In this document: piece by piece, positions 1 to 5,185 of the stretch
Numbering within the stretch: position 1 is the stretch's first letter
Layout: each line of letters opens with the position of its first letter
Assembly (NCBI GenBank): GCA_023268425.1
Contig: JALRFN010000329.1
Coordinates: forward strand, 1-5,185
Reading direction: 5' to 3'
DNA: 5,185 nt
Source of the DNA: Burkholderiaceae bacterium
GTDB lineage: Bacteria > Pseudomonadota > Gammaproteobacteria > Burkholderiales > Burkholderiaceae_C
Translations under genes and position numbers: made by a program
The notes under the pieces: generated by a model
Seen by the model: the letters and a program-made list of their open reading frames with translations, nothing else
Database searches by the model: none
What the model was told of the DNA's origin: nothing

Positions 1-921
1 GAAGCCCTGCGCATCGTCGGTGAGTCGGTGGCCGATTTCGCAACCATTGACCGCATCTTGCGCGACCAGGCGGGTTTCCGCTTGGGCCCGTTTGAGCTGA
101 TGGACTTGACCGCCTTGGATGTCTCGCACCCGGTCATGGAGTCCATCTACAACCAGTACTACCAGGAACCCCGTTACCGCCCCAGCGTGATCACCGCGCA
201 GCGCTTGGCCGGTGGTGTGGTGGGCAAAAAAGTTGGCGAGGGTTTTTATCGCTACGACGACGGCAAGGCCCAGGTCGAACCCGAGGCGCCAGCACCCAAA
301 GTCGGGCAATGGCCACCGGTGTGGGTGTCACCCAAAGCCGCTCGTCGCCAAGAGCTCTACCAGTTGCTCAAAGACCTGGGCGCACACATCGAGACCGGGC
401 AAGCACCCAGCGACAAGGCCTTGATCTTGGTCGCGCCGCTGGGCATGGACGTGACCACGCTGGCCGCAGTGGAGCGCCACGACGCCACCCGCGTGGTTGG
501 CATTGACCTGTTGATGCCCGACGCGGCGGTCAAGCGCCGCGTGTTGGCCACCAACCCCGCCACCCGCGCCGACATGCGCGACGCGGCACACGCCATCTTC
601 GCCTCCGACGGCAAAGCGGTCAGCGTGATCCGCGACAGCGGCGGCTTTGTCACCCAGCGCGTGTTGGCGGCCATCGTCAACATCGCCACCGACATGTGCC
701 AACAAGGCGTGTGCTCTCCGCAAGATTTGGACATGGCCGTGCGTTTAGGGCTGGGCTACCCCAAAGGCCCTCTGGCCTGGGGCGATGAGCTGGGCCCCAC
801 CAACATGTTGGAAACCCTGTTCAACTTGCAGACCGTGTACGGCGACCCGCGCTACCGCCCCAGCCCCTGGCTGCGTCGGCGCGGCGCACTGGGTCTGTCG
901 CTGTTGCACGAGGAGGCTTGA
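1..921 (+). CDS. 3-hydroxyacyl-CoA dehydrogenase, C-terminal part (5' end outside window)
   Basis: The frame is open from base 1 and ends at TGA 919-921, giving 306 visible codons. The N-terminal NAD-binding Rossmann domain must lie upstream, since no GxGxxG motif is seen. The visible part starts inside the first 3HCDH C-terminal helical domain, with the hallmark segments AGFRLGPFELMDLTALDV and GKKVGEGFYRY (window codons 25-42 and 74-84). A proline-rich linker follows, then a degenerate middle segment, then a second 3HCDH-type domain with DSGGFVTQRVLAAIVN and LGLGYPKGPLAWGDELG. It ends in GDPRYRPSPWLRRR, as long (about 500-residue) PaaH-like enzymes of proteobacteria do. The family oxidises (S)-3-hydroxyacyl-CoA to 3-ketoacyl-CoA with NAD+ in the cytoplasm. 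PaaH does this for the 3-hydroxyadipyl-CoA of phenylacetate degradation, but the substrate here is unknown. The next gene starts at the base after this stop, so the two are very likely co-translated. Family call is firm; specificity is not. Confidence 0.93.
   Translation, partial: EALRIVGESVADFATIDRILRDQAGFRLGPFELMDLTALDVSHPVMESIYNQYYQEPRYRPSVITAQRLAGGVVGKKVGEGFYRYDDGKAQVEPEAPAPKVGQWPPVWVSPKAARRQELYQLLKDLGAHIETGQAPSDKALILVAPLGMDVTTLAAVERHDATRVVGIDLLMPDAAVKRRVLATNPATRADMRDAAHAIFASDGKAVSVIRDSGGFVTQRVLAAIVNIATDMCQQGVCSPQDLDMAVRLGLGYPKGPLAWGDELGPTNMLETLFNLQTVYGDPRYRPSPWLRRRGALGLSLLHEEA
911..916 (+). promoter_or_regulatory. Shine-Dalgarno AGGAGG at a TGA/ATG junction
   Basis: A perfect AGGAGG lies inside the last Glu-Glu codons of the hydroxyacyl-CoA dehydrogenase gene, five bases before the ATG at 922. 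The stop codon TGA (919-921) and the ATG (922-924) abut with no gap. This fixes the start of the crotonase gene and points to translational coupling. Confidence 0.85.
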
Positions 922-1701
922 ATGGCTGCGCGCTTGCTCACCGAAACCCAGGGTCAAACGCTGATCCTGACCATCAGCGACCCCGAGATGCGCAACGCCT
1001 TGGGGCCAGACATCTACACCGCTGGCATCGAGGCCTTGAACGCCGCGGAAACCAACCGCGATGTGCGCACCGTGGTGTTGCGCGGCGAAGGCAGCACCTT
1101 TTGTTCGGGGGGCAACCTCAAGCGCATCTTGGCCCGCCGCCAAGAGGACCCGCAGGTGCAAGTCGACAGCATCAACCTGCTCAACAGCTGGATTGAATCG
1201 CTGCGCAATTTCCCCAAGCCCATCATTGCGGCGATTGAAGGGGCGGCTGCGGGCGCGGGCGTGTCGGTGGCCATGGCCTGCGACATGATTGTGGCGGCCG
1301 ATGATGCGTTCATGATGATGGCCTATGCCAATGTGGGCTTGTCGCCCGACGGAGGTGGCGCTTGGGCGCTGGCGCGCCAATTGCCGCGCCCCTTGGCCAT
1401 GAAACTGTTGATGCTGGGCGAGCGCATCAGCGCCAAGCAACTGCACGACTTGGGCGTGGTCAGCGATCTGGCCGCGCCGGGACAGGCGCTGACACAAGCA
1501 CTGGCCATCGCGCAGAAACTCAACGGCCGCGCCCCTAACGTCATGCACAGCTTGAAAGAGTTGGTCAACGACGCGGGCGAACTCGAACTGCACCAGCACC
1601 TGCAAAACGAGTGCATGCATTTCGTGCGCAACCTCTATCACCCCAATGGCGGCGAAGGCATTCAAGCCTTCCTCGACAAACGCACCCCCACCTACCGATA
1701 A
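922..1701 (+). CDS. Enoyl-CoA hydratase/isomerase family protein, PaaG-like active site
   Basis: A complete crotonase-fold protein of 259 residues, the usual family length. The first oxyanion-hole segment is FCSGGNLK (residues 60-67) and the second is EGAAAGAGVSVAMACD (106-121). The C-terminal EGIQAFLDKRTPTY (245-258) is typical of the superfamily. Aligned by eye to rat crotonase, the two catalytic glutamates are replaced: Glu144 by Ser115 and Glu164 by Tyr135. The segment VGLSPDGGGAW (138-148) instead carries Asp143 where PaaG (ring-1,2-epoxyphenylacetyl-CoA isomerase) has its LIPDCGGTW Asp. It also resembles proteins annotated as enoyl-CoA hydratase or 'oxepin-CoA hydrolase, alternative type' in Burkholderiales (from memory). 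An isomerase or unusual hydratase/hydrolase acting on a CoA thioester is therefore more likely than a standard 2-enoyl-CoA hydratase. Start ATG 922 is supported by AGGAGG at 911-916. It sits between the dehydrogenase and the regulator and is probably operonic with both. Confidence 0.9.
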   Translation: MAARLLTETQGQTLILTISDPEMRNALGPDIYTAGIEALNAAETNRDVRTVVLRGEGSTFCSGGNLKRILARRQEDPQVQVDSINLLNSWIESLRNFPKPIIAAIEGAAAGAGVSVAMACDMIVAADDAFMMMAYANVGLSPDGGGAWALARQLPRPLAMKLLMLGERISAKQLHDLGVVSDLAAPGQALTQALAIAQKLNGRAPNVMHSLKELVNDAGELELHQHLQNECMHFVRNLYHPNGGEGIQAFLDKRTPTYR

Positions 1702-1717
1702 GAAAGAGAGTGGTCAC

Positions 1718-2482
1718 ATGAGCGACGCCTACACGACCTCCCAGTCACTGAGACGACATGTATCGGATGAGCCGATTCTTAGTATGGAGGAACGCGAATC
1801 CATCAACCAAGGGCGCTGGTTCAGCACCCTGTCACCTTCACTCCGCCACGACATCCTCCGATGCGCTTACGTCAAACGATACAAAGACGGCGACCTGATC
1901 TGCGCCCGTGGGGACAACCCACAGGAGTGGATGGGCGTGTGCAAAGGCGCGGTGCGTGTGAGCTCGACTTCCATCACGGGCAAGGAGATCACCTACACCT
2001 ACGTCGAGCCGGGGGTTTGGTTTGGCGACATCTCGCTGTTCGATGGGGATGTGCGTACGCACGACACCTACTCGCACGGCGCGACCACGCTGTTGTGTGT
2101 GGCACGTTCGGACTTTTTCAAAATCCTCCAACTGCACACCGAGCTGTACGAAGCGCTGATGCGTTTGCAAGTGCGCCGCATCCGCTCGCTGTTTGGTTTG
2201 GTGGAAGACCTCAACACCCTTCCCCTGCGCGCACGATTGGCCAAGCAGTTGATGCACTTGGCGCGCTCCTATGGGGTGCCGTGCTTGTCCAACTGTGGAG
2301 AGATTCGCATTGGCTTGCAACTGGCGCAAGAAGAATTGGCGCAGTTGCTGGGCGCTTCGCGCCAACGGGTCAACCAAGAACTCAAGACCATGGAGCGCGA
2401 AGGCGCGATCCGCGTCGAAGCCGCTGGATTGGTGGTTTGCGACAAGGCCGCGTTGATGCACATCGTGGAAACATCCGACTAA
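1718..2482 (+). CDS. Crp/Fnr-family transcriptional regulator
   Basis: A 254-residue protein with an N-terminal cyclic-nucleotide-binding-type beta-barrel (about 35-130), a long dimerisation helix (about 132-165) and a C-terminal winged helix-turn-helix (about 168-242). The helix-turn-helix core is QEELAQLLGASRQRVNQEL (204-222), with recognition helix from Ser214. In the phosphate-binding-cassette region, GDISLFDGDVRT (103-114) aligns with E. coli CRP Gly71-Ser83: Asp104 stands for Glu72, Arg113 for Arg82 and Thr114 for Ser83. Nucleotide binding is thus possible but unproven. There is no FNR-type N-terminal cysteine cluster; the six cysteines are scattered, so an iron-sulfur oxygen sensor is unlikely. 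ATG 1718 is preferred because it lies 16 bases after the crotonase stop and is preceded by purine-rich AGAAAGAGAG (1701-1710). An in-frame ATG at 1646 lies inside the crotonase gene. It is the likely local regulator of the surrounding acyl-CoA genes (inference from position); its operator is unknown. Confidence 0.93.
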   Translation: MSDAYTTSQSLRRHVSDEPILSMEERESINQGRWFSTLSPSLRHDILRCAYVKRYKDGDLICARGDNPQEWMGVCKGAVRVSSTSITGKEITYTYVEPGVWFGDISLFDGDVRTHDTYSHGATTLLCVARSDFFKILQLHTELYEALMRLQVRRIRSLFGLVEDLNTLPLRARLAKQLMHLARSYGVPCLSNCGEIRIGLQLAQEELAQLLGASRQRVNQELKTMEREGAIRVEAAGLVVCDKAALMHIVETSD

Positions 2483-2495
2483 CCTGTGGCCACTC

Positions 2496-2512
2496 GGGCG
2501 GTTTGACCGCCC
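2496..2512 (+). repeat. 7-bp inverted repeat (stem-loop) after the regulator gene
   Basis: GGGCGGT (2496-2502) and ACCGCCC (2506-2512) are perfect inverted repeats around the loop TTG. No T-run follows, so it is not a convincing intrinsic terminator. It may stabilise the 3' end of the upstream mRNA or take part in the folding of the leader of the next gene. Bases GGGCG of its left arm could also pair with CGCCC at 2517-2521, part of the neighbouring hairpin. Confidence 0.45.
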
Positions 2513-2513
2513 C

Positions 2514-2542
2514 CAGCGCCCTTTACTGCAAGGAGGGCGCTG
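2514..2542 (+). promoter_or_regulatory. Hairpin that would mask the ribosome-binding site of the phosphotransferase gene
   Basis: CAGCGCCCT (2514-2522) and AGGGCGCTG (2534-2542) form a perfect 9-bp, GC-rich stem around an 11-base loop. Two further U-G pairs (2523-2533 and 2524-2532) could tighten the loop. The Shine-Dalgarno sequence AAGGAGG (2530-2536) falls half in the loop and half in the 3' arm, and the stem ends five bases before the GTG start at 2547. In RNA this would limit ribosome access, so it may control translation of the gene. The pairing is seen in the sequence; a regulatory role is inference. Confidence 0.55.
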
Positions 2543-2546
2543 CGGC

Positions 2547-3647
2547 GTGACCGATTTCAATGCATTCACTGGCACGCGCGAGGTGTCCGAAGCCCACCGC
2601 TTCGACATCAACGCGCTGCAAAACTACCTGAGCCAGCACCTCGCTGGCTTCCAGGGTTCCTTGAGCGTGGAGATGTTCAAGGGCGGCCAGAGCAACCCCA
2701 CTTACAAACTCATCACGCCGACGCGCACCTATGTGATGCGCGCCAAGCCCGGGCCCGTGGCCAAGCTGCTGCCTTCGGCGCACGCGATTGAGCGCGAATA
2801 CCGCGTCATGAAGGCGCTGCACACCACGGGTTTCCCAGTGCCTGAGATGGGCGTGCTGTGCGAAGACGAGTCGGTGATTGGCCGTGCGTTTTTCGTCATG
2901 GAGTTCAAAGCCGGTCGCGTGCTTTGGGACCAAAGCCTGCCCGACATGACGCCCGAGCAGCGCCGCGCGCACTACCTGGAACTCAACCGCGTCATGGCGC
3001 AGTTGCACAGCGTCGATGTGCACGCCATTGGCCTGAGCGACTACGGCAAGGCGGGCAATTACTTTGATCGGCAAATTGGGCGCTGGTCCAAGCAATACTT
3101 GGCTTCCATTACCGAGCCCATCGACGAGATGGACAAATTGATGGCTTGGTTGCCCGCCAACATGCCCGACTCCGCTCGCGACGAGCGGCTGCTGTCCATC
3201 GTGCACGGCGATTACCGTTTGGACAACGTCATGTACGACCAAGACGAGGCGCGCATCATCGCGGTGCTCGACTGGGAACTGTCCACGCTGGGCCACCCAC
3301 TGGCCGACTTCAGCTACCACTGCATGACTTGGCACATCTCGCCGGGCGATTTCCGGGGCATTGGGGGCCTGGACTTGGAGGCCCTGGGCATCCCGCAAGA
3401 GCGTGAATACATCGAGCGTTACTGCGCGCTGACCGGATTCACCTCGCCCGAACAACTGGCCAAGGATTGGAATTTCTACCTGTCTTACAACATGTTCCGG
3501 CTCGCGGGCATCTTGCAAGGCATCGCCAAGCGCGTGCAAACCGGCACCGCGTCCAGCGCACAAGCGGCCAAGTCGGCTGCGGGTGCTCGACCCATGGCCC
3601 AACTCGCCTGGGCGTTTGCCCAAAAACACGATCAACAACAACACTGA
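2547..3647 (+). CDS. APH-fold phosphotransferase, ACAD10/11 kinase-domain (LvaA) type
   Basis: A 366-residue soluble protein of the aminoglycoside phosphotransferase/choline kinase fold. The nucleotide loop is FKGGQSNPTYKL (44-55). The following strand YVMRAKPGP (62-70) carries Arg65/Lys67, and helix-C Glu is in IEREYRVMKAL (81-91). The catalytic motif is HGDYRLDNVMYD (220-231), with Asp222 and Asn227, and the metal-binding motif is LDWELSTLGHPLADFSY (241-257), with Asp242. The KLLPSAHAIEREYRV region (73-87) closely resembles the N-terminal kinase domain of ACAD10/ACAD11. By family knowledge such proteins phosphorylate the 4-hydroxyl of 4-hydroxyacyl-CoA, as does LvaA in Pseudomonas levulinate catabolism. 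Antibiotic resistance is unlikely given the context. The GTG at 2547 is chosen because AAGGAGG ends ten bases upstream and the N-terminus matches the family start as I remember it. It is followed after 30 bases by an acyl-CoA dehydrogenase, the expected partner. The actual substrate is not proven. Confidence 0.9.
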   Translation: MTDFNAFTGTREVSEAHRFDINALQNYLSQHLAGFQGSLSVEMFKGGQSNPTYKLITPTRTYVMRAKPGPVAKLLPSAHAIEREYRVMKALHTTGFPVPEMGVLCEDESVIGRAFFVMEFKAGRVLWDQSLPDMTPEQRRAHYLELNRVMAQLHSVDVHAIGLSDYGKAGNYFDRQIGRWSKQYLASITEPIDEMDKLMAWLPANMPDSARDERLLSIVHGDYRLDNVMYDQDEARIIAVLDWELSTLGHPLADFSYHCMTWHISPGDFRGIGGLDLEALGIPQEREYIERYCALTGFTSPEQLAKDWNFYLSYNMFRLAGILQGIAKRVQTGTASSAQAAKSAAGARPMAQLAWAFAQKHDQQQH

Positions 3648-3677
3648 ATTCAAAGCAGAGCAACAAGGAGAACACTC

Positions 3678-4937
3678 ATGCAATTCGATTACACCGACAA
3701 AGTCAAAGACCTTCAGGCGCGCCTGCTGGCCTTCATGGACCAGCACATTTACCCCAACGAAGGCCGCTACCACGCCGAAGTCGAGGCCAACCGCGCAGCG
3801 GGCAATGCATGGATCCCCACCCAGGTCATTGAAGAGCTCAAACCCAAAGCCCGCGCCGCCGGCCTGTGGAACTTGTTTTTGCCCAACTCCGACCGTGCGC
3901 CCGAAGGCCTGACCAACCTGGAGTACGCGCCGCTGTGCGAGATCATGGGTCGCGTCACCTGGGCTGCCGAAGTGTTCAACTGCTCGGCGCCCGACACCGG
4001 CAACATGGAAACGCTGGAGCGCTACGCCAGCGAAGCCATCAAAGACGAATGGATGGAGCCGCTGTTGAACGGCGAAATTCGCTCGGCCTTTTTGATGACC
4101 GAACCCGAAGTGGCCTCCAGTGACGCCACCAACATCCAAACGCGCATCGAGGATCGCGGTGACCATTACCTGATCAACGGTCGCAAATGGTGGAGTTCTG
4201 GCCTGGGCGACCCGCGTTGCAAGGTCTTGATCGTCATGGGCAAGACCGACCCCGAGGCCCCCCGCCACTCTCAGCAATCCATGATCGTGGTGCCGCGCGA
4301 CACCGAAGGCGTCAAGGTGCTGCGCGCATTGAGCGTGTTTGGCTACGACGACGCGCCGCACGGCCATATGGAAGTGCTGCTGGAAAACGTCAAGGTGCCC
4401 AAGAGCAACATCTTGTTGGGCGAGGGGCGTGGTTTTGAAATCGCTCAAGGTCGCTTGGGCCCAGGCCGCATCCACCACTGCATGCGCTCCATCGGCGCCG
4501 CTGAACGCGCCCTGGAAGCCATGGTTGACCGCTTGAACAGCCGCGTGGCCTTTGGCAAACGCGTGTCGGAGCACAGCGTTTGGCACGAACGCATCGCCGA
4601 GTCGCGCATCATGATTGAGCAGGCCCGCTTGCTGACCCTCAAAGCGGCCTACATGATGGACACGGTGGGCAACAAGGTCGCCAAGGCCGAAATCGCCATG
4701 ATCAAAGTCGTGGCCCCCAACATGGCCACCAAGATCATCGACTGGGCCATCCAAGCCCACGGCGGTGGCGGCATTTCGCAAGACTTCTTCTTGGCCAACA
4801 GCTGGGCGCACCAGCGCACACTGCGCTTTGCCGACGGCCCAGACGAGGTGCACCGCGTGACCATCGCCAAGCTTGAGTTGGCCCGCCAGCTCAAGTTGAC
4901 CAAGGAAGTGGATGTGCCCATCACCCGTGGCAGCTGA
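3678..4937 (+). CDS. Acyl-CoA dehydrogenase, ACAD10/11 (LvaC) type
   Basis: A complete flavoprotein of 419 residues: N-terminal helical domain (about 1-130), middle beta domain with AFLMTEPEVASSDATN (137-152) and NGRKWWSSG (167-175), and C-terminal helical domain with RLGPGRIHHCMRSIGAAERAL (259-279) and AHGGGGISQDF (360-370). The segment LRFADGPDEVHRV (382-394) places Asp386 where medium-chain enzymes have catalytic Glu376; the ADGPDEVH form is characteristic of the ACAD10/11 group. Classical members oxidise acyl-CoA to 2-enoyl-CoA and pass electrons to ETF. ACAD11-like and LvaC-type enzymes are linked to removal of phosphate from 4-phosphoacyl-CoA to give an enoyl-CoA. ATG 3678 has a good AAGGAG at 3665-3670, seven bases upstream. 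It is the last gene before a strong terminator and is separated from the kinase gene by only 30 bases, as if the two halves of an ACAD11-like fusion were separate genes. Family is firm; the reaction is inferred. Confidence 0.93.
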   Translation: MQFDYTDKVKDLQARLLAFMDQHIYPNEGRYHAEVEANRAAGNAWIPTQVIEELKPKARAAGLWNLFLPNSDRAPEGLTNLEYAPLCEIMGRVTWAAEVFNCSAPDTGNMETLERYASEAIKDEWMEPLLNGEIRSAFLMTEPEVASSDATNIQTRIEDRGDHYLINGRKWWSSGLGDPRCKVLIVMGKTDPEAPRHSQQSMIVVPRDTEGVKVLRALSVFGYDDAPHGHMEVLLENVKVPKSNILLGEGRGFEIAQGRLGPGRIHHCMRSIGAAERALEAMVDRLNSRVAFGKRVSEHSVWHERIAESRIMIEQARLLTLKAAYMMDTVGNKVAKAEIAMIKVVAPNMATKIIDWAIQAHGGGGISQDFFLANSWAHQRTLRFADGPDEVHRVTIAKLELARQLKLTKEVDVPITRGS

Positions 4938-4958
4938 TGCACTGAAACCTCAGCCATC

Positions 4959-4989
4959 AACCGCGCAGCCCCGCTGCGCGGTTTTTTTT
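4959..4989 (+). terminator. Strong rho-independent terminator
   Basis: AACCGCGCAGC (4959-4969) and GCTGCGCGGTT (4973-4983) form a perfect 11-bp stem around a CCC loop. A run of eight T (4982-4989) begins at the foot of the stem. It lies 21 bases after the acyl-CoA dehydrogenase stop and should end the operon transcript, isolating the glutathione S-transferase gene. Confidence 0.92.
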
Positions 4990-5006
4990 CGTCTTCCCTT
5001 TCCCAA

Positions 5007-5020
5007 CGCTTGAGCAAGCG
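5007..5020. repeat. 6-bp inverted repeat upstream of the GST gene
   Basis: CGCTTG (5007-5012) and CAAGCG (5015-5020) are perfect inverted repeats with AG between them. The site overlaps the only recognisable -35-like hexamer ahead of the next gene, so it could be a small operator. A short palindrome in GC-rich DNA may also be chance. Confidence 0.3.
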
Positions 5021-5040
5021 CACTCGCGCTGCTGCACAAT
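5010..5040 (+). promoter_or_regulatory. Possible sigma70-type promoter for the GST gene
   Basis: The spacer between the terminator and the GST start is where a promoter is expected. TTGAGC (5010-5015) matches four of six bases of TTGACA. CACAAT (5035-5040) matches four of six of TATAAT at a long 19-base spacing; TGCACA (5033-5038) gives 17 bases but a poorer match. Position is the main support; the motifs are weak. Confidence 0.25.
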
Positions 5041-5066
5041 CACCCCCCATTAAGGAGCACAGAGCC

Positions 5067-5185
5067 ATGATCGACGTCTATTCTTGGGCCACGCCCAACG
5101 GCCACAAGGTTCACATCATGTTGGACGAATGCGGCCAACGATTGGGCCGCGATTGGACCGCACACCCCATCAACATCGGTGCGGG
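5067..5185 (+). CDS. Glutathione S-transferase, YfcG-like, N-terminal part (3' end outside window)
   Basis: Only 39 complete codons are present, and the frame runs off the window end. The start MIDVYSWATPNGHKVHIMLD is the first strand and helix of a thioredoxin-fold GST N-terminal domain. The TPNGHK segment (residues 9-14) is the same as in E. coli YfcG, whose Thr9/Asn11 region binds glutathione. It ends in HPINIGA, approaching the conserved second strand. Members of this Ure2p/YfcG-type group are soluble and act as glutathione-dependent disulfide reductases or peroxidases. ATG 5067 has AAGGAG at 5052-5057, nine bases upstream. The terminator before it suggests its own transcript, so it is probably not functionally tied to the acyl-CoA operon. 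Whether the gene is intact beyond the window cannot be seen. Confidence 0.88.
   Translation, partial: MIDVYSWATPNGHKVHIMLDECGQRLGRDWTAHPINIGA

Noticed and set aside
745..1665. Minus-strand open frame of 306 codons opposite the crotonase gene.
   Set aside because: Same antisense composition and no motif; the plus strand encodes a full crotonase with intact fold motifs.
1646..1717. Upstream in-frame ATG that would add 24 residues to the Crp/Fnr protein.
   Set aside because: It lies inside the crotonase coding region, the added residues resemble out-of-frame translation, and ATG 1718 has the expected spacing after the crotonase stop.
2486..2493. GTGGCCAC palindrome after the regulator stop as a Crp-type operator.
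   Set aside because: It is only 8 bases long, lacks TGTGA/TCACA half-sites with proper spacing, and such palindromes are common in GC-rich DNA.
2496..2542. The two hairpins after the regulator gene as an intrinsic terminator.
   Set aside because: Neither stem is followed by a T-run, and the second stem contains the ribosome-binding site of the next gene.
2547..3647. Aminoglycoside or other antibiotic-resistance kinase.
   Set aside because: The APH fold is shared, but the sequence details match ACAD10/11-type kinase domains and the neighbours are acyl-CoA enzymes.
2523..4853. Very long minus-strand open frame (776 codons) opposite the kinase and dehydrogenase genes.
   Set aside because: It is rich in His, Val, Ala, Gly and Gln without recognisable domains, spans two convincing plus-strand genes plus their gap, and is what GC-rich codon bias produces on the antisense strand.

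Overview
The window is gene-dense, GC-rich, plus-strand DNA that looks chromosomal and bacterial. Codon use, short intergenic gaps and protein sequences suggest a beta-proteobacterium of the Burkholderiales, most likely Comamonadaceae (inference from family resemblance only; no search was run). I see no mobile element, CRISPR array, tRNA or rRNA gene.

Layout, all on the + strand: (1) the 3' part of a 3-hydroxyacyl-CoA dehydrogenase (1-921, start outside the window); (2) a crotonase-fold enoyl-CoA hydratase/isomerase (922-1701), whose ATG directly follows the upstream TGA; (3) a Crp/Fnr-family transcription regulator (1718-2482); (4) a 64-base gap with two potential stem-loops, the second of which covers the Shine-Dalgarno sequence of the next gene; (5) a GTG-started APH/choline-kinase-fold phosphotransferase (2547-3647); (6) an acyl-CoA dehydrogenase (3678-4937); (7) a strong intrinsic terminator (4959-4989); (8) after a short promoter-sized spacer, the first 39 codons of a YfcG-like glutathione S-transferase (5067 to the window end).

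Genes 1 to 5 probably form one acyl-CoA degradation operon closed by the terminator. The central pair is notable. The phosphotransferase and acyl-CoA dehydrogenase resemble the two halves of the animal fusion proteins ACAD10/ACAD11, and the LvaA/LvaC pair of Pseudomonas levulinate catabolism. In those systems a 4-hydroxyacyl-CoA is phosphorylated and the phosphate is then removed, giving an enoyl-CoA. The crotonase and hydroxyacyl-CoA dehydrogenase could carry such a product on through beta-oxidation. The acyl-CoA dehydrogenase has Asp where classical family members have the catalytic Glu. The crotonase lacks both classical hydratase glutamates but keeps a PaaG-type Asp. Both fit a specialised, non-standard acyl-CoA pathway. 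The Crp/Fnr protein is the likely local regulator, though its effector and operator cannot be read from the sequence.
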